DNA of 39,178 nt from CAYJPA01 sp964371945 (lineage in GTDB: Bacteria > Chloroflexota > Chloroflexia > Thermomicrobiales > UBA6265). The stretch covers positions 1-39,178 of the forward strand of contig CAYJPA010000054.1 of NCBI GenBank assembly GCA_964371945.1, written 5' to 3'. Position numbers and translations under genes: made by a program. Below, piece after piece: positions 24,430-32,914 of this stretch (positions within the stretch are counted from its first letter, which is position 1; every line of letters starts with the position of its first letter). Below the pieces are notes generated by a model that did no database searches, was not told the origin of the DNA, and was given only the letters and a program-made list of their open reading frames with translations.

Positions 24430-24583
24430 GCCTCTCGGCAGCGTCAGCCACAATCCGTTCGGTGCCAGCCGAGACGAGGCTAGCCGCCGTGCGAACGAGA
24501 ATGCCTTGCTTACGGAGGTTCGGTGACGGCACTTCGGCGACCGTGAGATCGCCTGTCTTGAACGATTGGATGACTTGTTTCAC
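24430..24583 (-). pseudogene. Truncated second copy of the two-domain oxidoreductase (N-terminal about 50 codons)
   Basis: From GTG 24583 the frame reads MKQVIQSFKTGDLTVAEVPS, then NLRKQGILVRTAASLVSAG and TERIVAD. It is nearly identical in protein to the intact gene that starts at 23061, with two conservative changes in the first 43 residues; the DNA differs at many third positions. After about residue 50 the similarity ends in Arg/Lys-rich sequence (ERRASRAKSRRSVADKKK), and the frame stops at 24176 inside the methyltransferase gene. It is therefore a relic of a diverged paralogue rather than a recent tandem copy. Confidence 0.8.
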
Positions 24584-24602
24584 GAGCGAGACCCCTGGGA
24601 TG

Positions 24603-24737
24603 TTAGTCGATGAAGGCGCGCATCCAGAGTTCGAGCGTTAGGAGTGTCCAGATCTGGTAGGCAATATCTCTGCGACCCGATCGTTGATCCCTAATGTGCC
24701 GCTCAACCACAGCCGGATTGAAGATACCACGTTCCGA
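24603..24737 (-). pseudogene. C-terminal tail of an asparagine synthetase-like gene (asnB remnant)
   Basis: On the minus strand, the frame upstream of TAA 24605-24603 reads ERGIFNPAVVERHIRDQRS, then GRRDIAYQIWTLLTLELWMR and AFID. This is the conserved last helix region of class B glutamine-hydrolysing asparagine synthetases, where the usual pattern is F-N-P, then H-x-x-G-R-x-D, then W-x-L-x-x-x-E-x-W. Only about 44 codons survive; an in-frame TAA at 24740-24738 marks the break. It lies 19 bases before the oxidoreductase relic, preserving an asnB-oxidoreductase gene order. AsnB-like enzymes in polysaccharide loci amidate uronic acids. Confidence 0.75.
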
Positions 24738-24759
24738 TTAGGGGCCCTGCAACCAAGTT

Positions 24760-24775
24760 GAGTCAAGTCCGAATT
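24760..24775 (+). repeat. 16-base sequence shared with the IS256-family element end
   Basis: GAGTCAAGTCCGAATT here is identical to 38915-38930, which lies just outside the transposase stop near the right edge. It sits about 20 bases from the asnB break, so it may be a leftover terminal inverted repeat. Confidence 0.5.
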
Positions 24776-24864
24776 GCGATCTGCATGATCAAAATGTACT
24801 TTGAGTTTACTTCAAACAGTTGAAGCGCACATTAGTTTCAAACAAACGGAGATCGCGCTTCAGA

Positions 24865-26301
24865 TCATTCGTAAAACGCCGTATTGACCGATTTCTTAAG
24901 ACTTTCTTCTTCCTGGGTCGTTCCAACAAGTGTCGACACTACAGCGCGAAACTTACCGCTTTCGGTTCGAGGAATCTGGTCGACCAGATGAAAGCGTATT
25001 GTCATTTCATCGCCGAGACGATAGCGAAGCTCCCGAGTCAGAGTGTCTTCGTCTTTCTTGCCATAACCACTATCTGGAACAACGAGCACATCAATACTAT
25101 CAACGGAGTCCTGGCGGATTTGAGCTTCAAGCAAGTTGGGTGCCCATTCGAGAGCCTGGTTCATGCCAATTGCCATCCGGCCATCGGGTGTTCGAATGTA
25201 GTCTTCGGTTCGTCCTTCAATGCGATTAAGCGTGAGCGATTCTCGGCCGCATGGGCAAACTTGGTCGCCAACCAGTCCGTAATCACCGATGTCGAATCGA
25301 ATGAGGGGCATTGCAGGGTTGGCAAAACCGGTAAAGACGAGGCGACGGCGCCTCGGGTCATTGTCTTGCTCAACTGGCAGCAACTCGACGTATCCGAATT
25401 CGGCATCCAAATGATACGCGCCAAGTTCGCATCTTGCGAAGTTTCCACACGCCTCCGCGCTTCCATACTGGTCGGTAACTGGAGCGTGAAAGACATCCGC
25501 CAACGTCCGTTCAAACGCGGGTATCAGAGCGTCGGACCCGCTGACAATATGCCGAGGTCTATTCACAAGTTCGAGCCCCGATCGGCGGACATAGCTTGCC
25601 AGCACATACATTGCCGATGGATAGCCTGCGAAAAAGGCAAACTCCTTAGTGTTGAGCCAGTCCAACACTGATCGCATCGTAGAATCGGTGAGGTGATATG
25701 TGGAGAGGTAGGTTTGATTGATCGCGCGATTCGTGCGCCAAATCGGAGCGTCTGGCGACGAGCGCACAACGGGCAACCGAGCACCGAAGGTGAGGAACTT
25801 GTCTCCCAAATGTAGTCCAAACCGAGCCCTGTGTCGCCACCATACAGCCCACTGAAACTGCTGTGCCTCTGCAGTCAAGTAGATCACGAGCGGAGTTCCG
25901 GTGGTGCCGCTCGTCATGTTTCGTCGGAGTGAACGGATACTGTAGTCACGGCTAACAAAATCAGGTAATCCTGCACGCAGTTGCTGCTTGGTGACGATTG
26001 GTAGTTTAGGCAAGTCGTCGCGGCACCTAACGTCTTTTGGCGAAACGCCAGCGCCGTCCATTAGGCGGCGATAAATTGGGACGGTCGCATACGCGTGCTT
26101 CACCATCTTTGCAATCTGTTGGTCTTGGTAAACAGCGATTTGATCGGCAGACCACCATTGGGACTCATCCAGCCACGCTAATCGCTCACGAAAGGACGAT
26201 GCATACCGCTGGCGTGCTGAGTAAATTCCCCACGCAGAGAAAGCGATGTCCTGCACCGGGACAGGTAGTCGACTATATGCCGACAAAATCAGCTTACGCA
26301 T
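24865..26301 (-). CDS. CapK/PaaK-like adenylate-forming enzyme
   Basis: This 478-residue protein is of the phenylacetate-CoA ligase/CapK group. It shows the P-loop TSGTTGTPLVIY (about residues 130-141), the aromatic substrate-site region FFAGYPSAMY, the adenylate motif DQYGSAEACG, LIRFDIGDYG, the hinge-like RIEGRTEDYI, and a C-terminal lysine in RTESGKFRAV. The family activates carboxylates as acyl-AMP. CapK-type members are common in capsule loci and are thought to activate or transfer an acyl group for decoration, though few are characterised. Its start overlaps the stop of the upstream glycosyltransferase by 8 bases. Confidence 0.85.
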   Translation of the reverse strand: MRKLILSAYSRLPVPVQDIAFSAWGIYSARQRYASSFRERLAWLDESQWWSADQIAVYQDQQIAKMVKHAYATVPIYRRLMDGAGVSPKDVRCRDDLPKLPIVTKQQLRAGLPDFVSRDYSIRSLRRNMTSGTTGTPLVIYLTAEAQQFQWAVWWRHRARFGLHLGDKFLTFGARLPVVRSSPDAPIWRTNRAINQTYLSTYHLTDSTMRSVLDWLNTKEFAFFAGYPSAMYVLASYVRRSGLELVNRPRHIVSGSDALIPAFERTLADVFHAPVTDQYGSAEACGNFARCELGAYHLDAEFGYVELLPVEQDNDPRRRRLVFTGFANPAMPLIRFDIGDYGLVGDQVCPCGRESLTLNRIEGRTEDYIRTPDGRMAIGMNQALEWAPNLLEAQIRQDSVDSIDVLVVPDSGYGKKDEDTLTRELRYRLGDEMTIRFHLVDQIPRTESGKFRAVVSTLVGTTQEEESLKKSVNTAFYE

Positions 26302-27529
26302 ATCTGGTCTCTCGTTTTTCGGACGCTTGTTTCACTTGTCCATAGAATCGGGTAATGGCATCGAGTGTTGGATCGGCCATAGCTCGCTCGCCGATCAATT
26401 TGAGGTTCATAGCCGACGCTTTGTTTAGGTCGATCGACGTCAGCGCTGCGACTACCGCATCCGCGATCTCGTCGGGTTGTGCAGGGTCGCACAGAAGACC
26501 GTTCTCCCCATGCACAATCCACTCGCGGATGGATTCAAGATCACCCGCGACAGGAAAACACCCGCATGCCATTGCTTCAAGGAGAGTGTTCGGCGTTCCG
26601 TCGTGTAAGCTCGGCGAAACCGACACTTGGGCAGCGCGAAAACAATCCGCCATATCCGCACGGCTGATCGAGGGTAGCAGTCGCACATGACGGGCAATTC
26701 CAAGGCGGTCGACTGAGTGCCGCGCGAACTCGTGGCCCTGCATCGCGACACAGATAAAGTAGGCGTTACTTATCCGCTCGAGGATCTTAGGAATCGCCTC
26801 AAAAAATGCTTCGTTGCAGACATAGCCTCGCGCCCCGCGCGGGTTAATGATTAGTCGAGCGCCAGCTGGAATCTCAAATTTGTTGAGCAACGTAGGATTC
26901 GGCAGGCCGGGATAGAAGACGCTCAGATCTACGCCGCCGCCGCCTGGTGCCACAAGTGTCAGTCGGGTCGAAGAGAATCCCCAATCTGACGCTAGGCGAA
27001 TGTCGCGTTGAGTGTCTGCATGTACGGCATCTGCTCGATTCATGGTCGTTCTTGTCATATGGGCGATGAGTCGATTTCGGCCGGCTTGTAATGTGAAATC
27101 GTTTCCCCAAATCGATATTACGAGGGGAACGTTGGGCGGAGTCGCCCGTGCGGCGACCATGCCCTCGAATGGAACCCTCAGCGCGTGGACGATGTCCGGG
27201 TCAATTCGATGAAGAAGCGATCGAATACGAGGCACATGCCGGATTAACTCAATGCATCCCGCAACATGGCGAATCGTGTCAGCATGAGGTCGAACGCGCC
27301 TTGTAAGCAGACGACTCACCTTCGTCGACGTGCTGGTTCCCGCGCCATTTCCGGCTGAGGCGAACTGCGCAAACGCGATCGGCACTTCATATAGTTGAGC
27401 ACCAGGAAGCACTTGTGGCGGAATCCCATACGTGGAAATGACATGGACATCATCTCCGCGGTCAATGAGTGGCTGGATCCAGCCTTGCGCGATCGGGCTC
27501 CTGACATCGGCAATGAAGCACAATTTCAC
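26294..27529 (-). CDS. Glycosyltransferase family 4
   Basis: This is a 411-residue GT-B enzyme. The N-terminal domain contains FIADVRSPIAQGWIQPLIDR, IDPDIVHALRVPFEGMVA and ISIWGNDFTLQ. The C-terminal nucleotide-binding domain includes INPRGARGYVCNEAFFEAIP and the E-x7-E motif region PSLHDGTPNTLLEAMACGCF. It would transfer one sugar of the repeat unit from a nucleotide donor at the cytoplasmic membrane; donor and linkage are not predictable. The frame is intact and it is coupled to capK downstream. Confidence 0.88.
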   Translation of the reverse strand: MKLCFIADVRSPIAQGWIQPLIDRGDDVHVISTYGIPPQVLPGAQLYEVPIAFAQFASAGNGAGTSTSTKVSRLLTRRVRPHADTIRHVAGCIELIRHVPRIRSLLHRIDPDIVHALRVPFEGMVAARATPPNVPLVISIWGNDFTLQAGRNRLIAHMTRTTMNRADAVHADTQRDIRLASDWGFSSTRLTLVAPGGGGVDLSVFYPGLPNPTLLNKFEIPAGARLIINPRGARGYVCNEAFFEAIPKILERISNAYFICVAMQGHEFARHSVDRLGIARHVRLLPSISRADMADCFRAAQVSVSPSLHDGTPNTLLEAMACGCFPVAGDLESIREWIVHGENGLLCDPAQPDEIADAVVAALTSIDLNKASAMNLKLIGERAMADPTLDAITRFYGQVKQASEKRETRYA

Positions 27530-27725
27530 GGGACCTGCTCCTATGTTTTATCGGTAGAATGTCCATGAAGGATTTAGTCGTGCGATCATCTCTTTAATGA
27601 CGCGTCACAGGCGATTAACATGGTCGACTTTTGGTCGGCCAGTGGCACAACCCGGACTCCATCCGTTCCTCGCGAAAAGTGATAATACGCAAATCTCGCC
27701 TTACCTTCCAACATGCTGTGCAGCA

Positions 27726-28049
27726 TCAGTGGCCGATGCGATGCCGCAAACCTGGCATCCCGCATTGCTTGGCGAGGACAACCACAGCAAGATTGTGCGA
27801 CGCGTTGGTGAATCGGTCGCCATCCCGGCCACTATTCAGTATGGATCGGCCAACGGTATTATTGCCCCGTATGGATGACATGGCGAGGTTTGCGAAACGT
27901 GGCGATTCGAACCGAAAATTGATCGCGCATGAAGTCTTGAAGCGCTGTCCGCTGCCACATAGTACTCGCCTTAAGCGATTTGAAATGAGAAGAGCCTCAT
28001 CTAGCGCCCGAATGCCAGTGAACGCCACACTGCGATTGAGCAACGCCAT
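27726..28049 (-). CDS. Small protein of unknown function, possibly a truncated gene (107 aa)
   Basis: ATG 28049 overlaps the stop of the glycosyltransferase upstream (TGATG), which suggests coupled translation. The product (MALLNRSVAFTGIRALDEAL, then FKTSCAINFRFESPRFANL) is of ordinary composition but matches no family I know. It is short for this locus, and about 200 bases without a gene follow to 27529, so it may be the front of a decayed enzyme. Confidence 0.35.
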   Translation of the reverse strand: MALLNRSVAFTGIRALDEALLISNRLRRVLCGSGQRFKTSCAINFRFESPRFANLAMSSIRGNNTVGRSILNSGRDGDRFTNASHNLAVVVLAKQCGMPGLRHRIGH

Positions 28050-29296
28050 CAGCCTATTCCAGCTTGATGCTTTTTGATCGCTTCGACGTAGACACTTTGG
28101 AGCTTTCGCCCGATATCTCTCGCTAAATAACGCTGCCGCACATGGGCTTTGGCCGCTCCTCCGATCGAAGCGCGCAACTCAGGATCCGTCAGTAACCGGC
28201 TAATCGTTTGAGCCATCACCCGGTTGTCATCGCATTCAAAGGCGTGCACGCCACTGGTGATCAAGAGTGATTGGAGCGTTTCGCTCCTGGCAACGACAGG
28301 GATACCCAGGGCCATCGCTTGCTGCAGCTTTGTTTGAATGCCCGATCCGTATCTTTGCGGATACACGTAGACCAAGCTCGACGCGAGAAACGAGTGGTAA
28401 TCGTCTACATATCCGACATGCACGACCTCTTTGTGGCGGACGAGAATGCTCTGCAGTCTGGCAGTCGGGTTGCTTCCCCAAACGGTCACCCTGACGTTTG
28501 GGACGGACGCACGAATCAGCGGATAGGCCTGTTCCAGGAACTCAACCACCCCTTCCGCAATTGCTTCGTTGCTGAGGAATCCGCAACATACCAGATGAGG
28601 CGGTTCATGCGCGGCCGATTGCCGACTTTGTTCTAAGAAGCTGGCCTCGATCGGAATCTCAAGAGGAATGGCGTCTATTCTCGGATCGATCCTCGTGAGC
28701 CATTCGACGTCAGGGATTCCGACGGGACAGACCTTTGTAAATCGCCAATATTGCGATTTTTCGAACCGCTCATAAGCCCACCGCTTCCACCGGAAAGCGG
28801 CCTTCGCTTGCCAGCGCCGGACCACCCGTGCCCCACGGGCAGCTGACATTGAATACGCATCGTGGGGGATTAGTAGGGTCGGCCGATTTGATGCCACCCG
28901 CCGAAAGAGGGCGAGATTGAACGAATCAAACTGGATGATGTCGTAATTGTTCGCCAGATCCTGGAGAGACAGGCGAAACTCAGCACTCTCATACGTTGCC
29001 ACGGAGACTGGGCGTCCTATTGCGAAAAACGCCAGGCGTCGAAGGGTGAGGGAGAGACCGGTTGGACGCGGTACGATGCGCACGATTCCAACATTCGGCA
29101 GCGCTGTCTTCAGCTCTTCCCACTCCGCCGTTTCTTTCGCCGACACAGAGAACCCCAAAATGTCGCACTGGTGGTATCGGGCGAGCTCGGCGATGAGTTC
29201 GAAGGCCAGGATACGCGGTCCGGAGTTGGTCGGATAGATCGGTTGTGAACAAAGGAACAGAATCTTCAATGAAGAGTCCGACACGCTATCGGGCAC
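28049..29296 (-). CDS. Glycosyltransferase family 4
   Basis: This 415-residue protein starts at GTG 29296, with GGAGG 9 bases upstream. The N-terminal domain reads LKILFLCSQPIYPTNSGPRI, typical of GT4 enzymes that begin with a PxxSG loop, and contains YDIIQFDSFNLALFRRV. The C-terminal domain carries HLVCCGFLSNEAIAEGVVEF, VRVTVWGSNP, HVGYVDDYHSFLASS and the donor-site YGSGIQTKLQQAMALGIPVV. It probably adds a sugar to the lipid-linked intermediate. The upstream 213 bases (29297-29509) contain no gene. Confidence 0.88.
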   Translation of the reverse strand: MPDSVSDSSLKILFLCSQPIYPTNSGPRILAFELIAELARYHQCDILGFSVSAKETAEWEELKTALPNVGIVRIVPRPTGLSLTLRRLAFFAIGRPVSVATYESAEFRLSLQDLANNYDIIQFDSFNLALFRRVASNRPTLLIPHDAYSMSAARGARVVRRWQAKAAFRWKRWAYERFEKSQYWRFTKVCPVGIPDVEWLTRIDPRIDAIPLEIPIEASFLEQSRQSAAHEPPHLVCCGFLSNEAIAEGVVEFLEQAYPLIRASVPNVRVTVWGSNPTARLQSILVRHKEVVHVGYVDDYHSFLASSLVYVYPQRYGSGIQTKLQQAMALGIPVVARSETLQSLLITSGVHAFECDDNRVMAQTISRLLTDPELRASIGGAAKAHVRQRYLARDIGRKLQSVYVEAIKKHQAGIG

Positions 29297-29509
29297 CGAT
29301 TACCGCCTCCTACAGACCCCGAGCGACCCACCGCTACGCGCTTCGAGCGGACAGGATGACCACTGTCCCCAATGCGGTGACGCTTTCGAAACTCAAATCG
29401 TCGTCTCATAACCTATTCCCATGGATTCGTTACCGGCGAGATTACTCTGACAAAAGCAGGGCCATCTTCTATTGATACCACTCTTTCTTTTGCTCCACTT
29501 CGACACGGC

Positions 29510-30703
29510 CTAAGCTTGTTTTGAATCTTCCCGCGGTGAATGCATTATCCTATTATATCTTTCACGGACCTCCCGACCATAATCGTCCCAAGACTGCGTC
29601 ATCATCCGACGACGGGCGGCCTCTCCCATCCGAAGCCGTAAATCGGTGTCGGCCTGGAGGCGGCTCAGTCGCTCAGCGACGATCTCAGAATTCCTTATTG
29701 GCACAATGAAGCCGTCGACGCCATCGGTGAGCAAGTCGAGAGAACCGGTATGTTCGGACGAGATCGTCGGCAACCCTGACGCCAAAGCCTCCATCAATGC
29801 CATCGACATACCTTCCTGGACAGAGAGAAGACAAAATACCGAGGCCGCCTGGTAATACCGAGGAAGGTTCAGTTGATTAACTCTTCCGAGAAATGTCCAT
29901 GGTACCGTCGTTTGACTGAGCCGATCACGGGCATATTGATCGAGCGATCCGATGAGGATCAACTCAACGGAGGTTGGGTCCAGATGCGTCATCGCGTCAA
30001 GGAGATAGCCAAGACCCTTCTCCACACCGAGATTTCCAACACAAAGCACCTTGAACTTTTCGCCCTTTATGGCGGGATTAGGTTTGAAACGCTCAATATT
30101 GACACCGTACGGAATACGCACGATTTTGGCGGCCGGAATTCCCATTTTGACGAACGACTGCTCGGCGAAGAGCGATGGCACCGAGATGAAGTCCGCGACG
30201 TCATACTCTTCTAATTCGCGCTCGAGTAGTTTTTGGGAGATCGCGGATTCCTGTGGTGCAAGTCCCCAAAGCTCTCGTTCTTCTTTGAGTAATAGGTCTC
30301 GAAAAAGAACGTGCGACGAGCCGCGCTCGACAACCGATGGAATGCCTCGATTTTGGCATTGGAAAAAGCAATGCAGGCCGAACCTGGCGAAAGCAACGAA
30401 CACGTCTGGTTTGCGAGCCTTAAGTCGTTGAGATGCCAACTGGTCAAACGCTTTCGCTCGCGCAAGTTCGAGTGTTGGATCGAATTGTCGGGGTAGATGA
30501 AGTATTCGCGCTGCTCTAGTTCCGACCAGTTCAGGATAGGGCCGCCATTTGATCAACGATGGGTCTAGGGGAGCGCGTTGCAAGAACCGCGCTTTGGGCG
30601 TTGTAGTTACAACCTCTGCCAACATCCCGCCGCGTTGAAATTGGTAGCTCAGTTGCGGAGCGTGCCATGTTCCACCAACAGAAACGAGAACCTTCCCGGT
30701 CAT
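29510..30703 (-). CDS. Glycosyltransferase family 4
   Basis: This 397-residue enzyme has a GT-B fold with KVLVSVGGTWHAPQLSYQF at the N-terminus, SSHVLFRDLLLKEERELWG in the acceptor domain, IVRIPYGVNIERFKPNP at the hinge, FKVLCVGNLGVEKGLGYLLD, and an E-x7-E motif in SVQEGMSMALMEALASGLP. It belongs to the same broad family as its neighbours but is clearly a different subgroup. ATG 30703 overlaps the preceding gene by 4 bases, so the two are coupled. Confidence 0.9.
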   Translation of the reverse strand: MTGKVLVSVGGTWHAPQLSYQFQRGGMLAEVVTTTPKARFLQRAPLDPSLIKWRPYPELVGTRAARILHLPRQFDPTLELARAKAFDQLASQRLKARKPDVFVAFARFGLHCFFQCQNRGIPSVVERGSSHVLFRDLLLKEERELWGLAPQESAISQKLLERELEEYDVADFISVPSLFAEQSFVKMGIPAAKIVRIPYGVNIERFKPNPAIKGEKFKVLCVGNLGVEKGLGYLLDAMTHLDPTSVELILIGSLDQYARDRLSQTTVPWTFLGRVNQLNLPRYYQAASVFCLLSVQEGMSMALMEALASGLPTISSEHTGSLDLLTDGVDGFIVPIRNSEIVAERLSRLQADTDLRLRMGEAARRRMMTQSWDDYGREVRERYNRIMHSPREDSKQA

Positions 30704-31881
30704 GATGCAGTACTTTCTGCCCAGTACCCAACCAGCCCAGCAATCGCAGTCATGTGGTCTTCCAGGATATTTTCAAACAAGAATCCTCGTTCATAGAATT
30801 GTTGGAGGCGGATCCTGGAGGTCGCGCCCCTTCGAACCTTCGCCGCCATCTCCTCAATGCCACGCTTGACCCCTTCTTTGGAAACTGGAACTAAGATCGC
30901 ATCTGGATTATTGGACGTGAACTCCGGCGCCGCTCCCGCGTCAGTACTAACGAAGGGCAATCCGGCAGCCATATACTCAAGGGGCACGAGACCATAACCT
31001 TCCTCGATCGAGAGCATCAGTCCGATGTCCGCCCCGGTCAAAATTGTGGGCAAGTCTTCTCTATTGAATCCACCGTGAATACTGACATTTTTTGGCAGCC
31101 AGTGGTCCCTCAAACGCTGTTTAAGAGACTCAGATGAGACAGGTCCATAAAAGTGTAACTCCGCCGGTCCAATCTCGAGACTCCGCCAAATGTCGAGCAA
31201 CGTTGAGGTTCCTTTTCCGAAACCTTGCCGTGCTACCATAACGATCTTCAGCACTGAGGTTGGATCGTAATATTTCTCGACGACAGGCGGAATCGTCAGC
31301 TTGGTCAACGGGGCGACGATTCGGATCGGACAATTGACACGCTGCACTTCGACGAGATTCTTGCGAGCACGCTCACAACCTGCGATGATGCCATCAACCC
31401 TTCGGGTTAGATCCAGCATTCTCGGCGAAAAGGTCAAGGGTGGTGGAACGGCGTAGGTGTCAGCATAGTTATCCCCCCGTGTTGGTACGCCATACCAGTA
31501 TTCGGACCACAAGAAGAGGCCGCCGGGCTTCACAAATTGTTTCATCCAGGTGAACGCGCCGCCGTGGCCAAAACCGATCACGCGATCGAAGGAGCGTGGA
31601 ATCAATCGCGACCGAATAAGCGCACGCGAGAACAAAAGACCCGAACATCCCGGCAGCCTACGTGACAACCGCGGAGGCGCGATGATAACGACGCGATTCG
31701 CCTTTAGTTGATCAACCCAAGTCTGGTTGAGGTCGAATTTCCGTTGCGAGACAAGCGTGACATGTGCGCCCTTATTTGCGAGGGCGAGGCTCAGGTAAAA
31801 GACGTGAGTCTCAATCCCTCCCCATTCGCTCGCGGAAAGATGTAGCAAAACGGACAGACCATTCACGCTTGATTCTGACAT
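30700..31881 (-). CDS. Glycosyltransferase family 4
   Basis: Of the possible starts, ATG 31881 (MSESSVNGLSVLLHLSASEW) is chosen because typical GT4 sequence begins there: WGGIETHVFYLSLALANKGA. The frame upstream to 32013 is antisense to the start of another gene. The 393-residue protein continues with INPSR-like acceptor features replaced by IIAGCERARKNLVEVQ, then VLKIVMVARQGFGKGTSTLL and the donor-site SIEEGYGLVPLEYMAAGLPF. It is probably another transferase for the repeat unit. AGAGGAGA lies about 11 bases before the start. Confidence 0.88.
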   Translation of the reverse strand: MSESSVNGLSVLLHLSASEWGGIETHVFYLSLALANKGAHVTLVSQRKFDLNQTWVDQLKANRVVIIAPPRLSRRLPGCSGLLFSRALIRSRLIPRSFDRVIGFGHGGAFTWMKQFVKPGGLFLWSEYWYGVPTRGDNYADTYAVPPPLTFSPRMLDLTRRVDGIIAGCERARKNLVEVQRVNCPIRIVAPLTKLTIPPVVEKYYDPTSVLKIVMVARQGFGKGTSTLLDIWRSLEIGPAELHFYGPVSSESLKQRLRDHWLPKNVSIHGGFNREDLPTILTGADIGLMLSIEEGYGLVPLEYMAAGLPFVSTDAGAAPEFTSNNPDAILVPVSKEGVKRGIEEMAAKVRRGATSRIRLQQFYERGFLFENILEDHMTAIAGLVGYWAESTAS

Positions 31882-31942
31882 TATCGAGCGAGTCTCCTCT
31901 GGCAGACGTTTGTGGCACGCCATATTGGTCGGCACGAACTCA

Positions 31943-32902
31943 TTATGTTGTGTCCGTAGACCAACCGATTGATGCAACCTCATGGTCAACGATGGTGGCG
32001 ACCAATTCCTCAAACGATATGGTCGGCGACCAGTTCAATTTCGTTCGTGCCTTTGTCGGATCGCCGATCATCGGGACCGTTTCAGCCGGTCTCCAATAGC
32101 GCGGGTCGCTGACGACATAGTCGCGATAGTCGAGCCCCAGCCGACCAAACGCAAGGTCACACCAATCCCGAACGGTATGAGCCACCCCGGTCGCAATCAC
32201 CCATTCCGCAGGTTCCTTGTACTCAAGCATTGCGTACATGGATTGGACATAATCGCCGGCGAACCCCCAATCTCGCACCGCATCGAGATTCCCAAGCGGA
32301 AGTTCCTTCATGATTCCCTGAGCGATCTTCACTGCACCGTGGGTAATTTTCCTGGTGACAAATGACGTAGGACGCCGTGGGGATTCGTGGTTGTAAAGGA
32401 TTCCGGTGGCGATGAACATCTCGTGCTGTCGTTGGTAGACCCGAGCCACATGCAACGCGTATGCCTTAGCCGCCCCATATGGCGTCGAGGGGAGAATTGG
32501 GGTTTCCTCACTTTGGGGGGCTAATTCCGGCCCACCAAAAATCTCAGAGGACGATGCCAAGAAGACGCGCGCGGATGGGCGAAAGCGTCGAACCGCTTCG
32601 AGCACCCGAACGGTACCGATCCCGGTGATTTCCCCGGTACCGGCCGGATCAGTCCACGAGTCCGCAACGGAGGATTGCGCAGCAAGGTGGTAGACCTGAT
32701 CCGGCTGTGACATTTCAACGGCGCGATCGACCGCCTGCTGATCGCGCAGATCAGTGGGTGGCAGTGGCCAAACGAAGGGAAGGTCGGATGGCATGACACC
32801 GCTCCGACTCAGCCCGAAGATATCCATCCTGAACTCGGAAAGGTATCTCGCAAGATACCATCCATCTTGACCGCTAATGCCAGTGATCAACGCCGTCGTC
32901 AT
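31943..32902 (-). CDS. GDP-mannose 4,6-dehydratase-like SDR, divergent paralogue
   Basis: This 319-residue extended SDR has the NAD(P) loop TGISGQDGW (residues 7-15), YHLAAQSSV, the dehydratase glutamate E120 in ASSSEIFG, catalytic Y142 and K146 (PYGAAK), and the Gmd hallmarks ILYNHESPRRP and GNLDAVRDWGFAGDYV. Because the dehydratase Glu is retained, it looks like a second dehydratase rather than an Rmd-type reductase. The RR-rich loop after the first helix, seen as MTRRTSTDTGSRIEH in the neighbour, is shortened here (LSRSGVMPSDLPF), so cofactor or tetramer contacts probably differ. It lies 12 bases from gmd. Confidence 0.85.
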   Translation of the reverse strand: MTTALITGISGQDGWYLARYLSEFRMDIFGLSRSGVMPSDLPFVWPLPPTDLRDQQAVDRAVEMSQPDQVYHLAAQSSVADSWTDPAGTGEITGIGTVRVLEAVRRFRPSARVFLASSSEIFGGPELAPQSEETPILPSTPYGAAKAYALHVARVYQRQHEMFIATGILYNHESPRRPTSFVTRKITHGAVKIAQGIMKELPLGNLDAVRDWGFAGDYVQSMYAMLEYKEPAEWVIATGVAHTVRDWCDLAFGRLGLDYRDYVVSDPRYWRPAETVPMIGDPTKARTKLNWSPTISFEELVATIVDHEVASIGWSTDTT

Positions 32903-32914
32903 GATGACTGACCG

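Noticed and set aside
27895..27920. GGTTCGAATC on the minus strand resembling a tRNA T-loop
   Set aside because: The flanking bases do not form a T-stem and no acceptor or anticodon stem can be built.
31943..32902. Assignment as Rmd (GDP-4-keto-6-deoxymannose reductase)
   Set aside because: It retains the SSSE dehydratase glutamate and other Gmd signatures, so dehydratase-like is the safer call.
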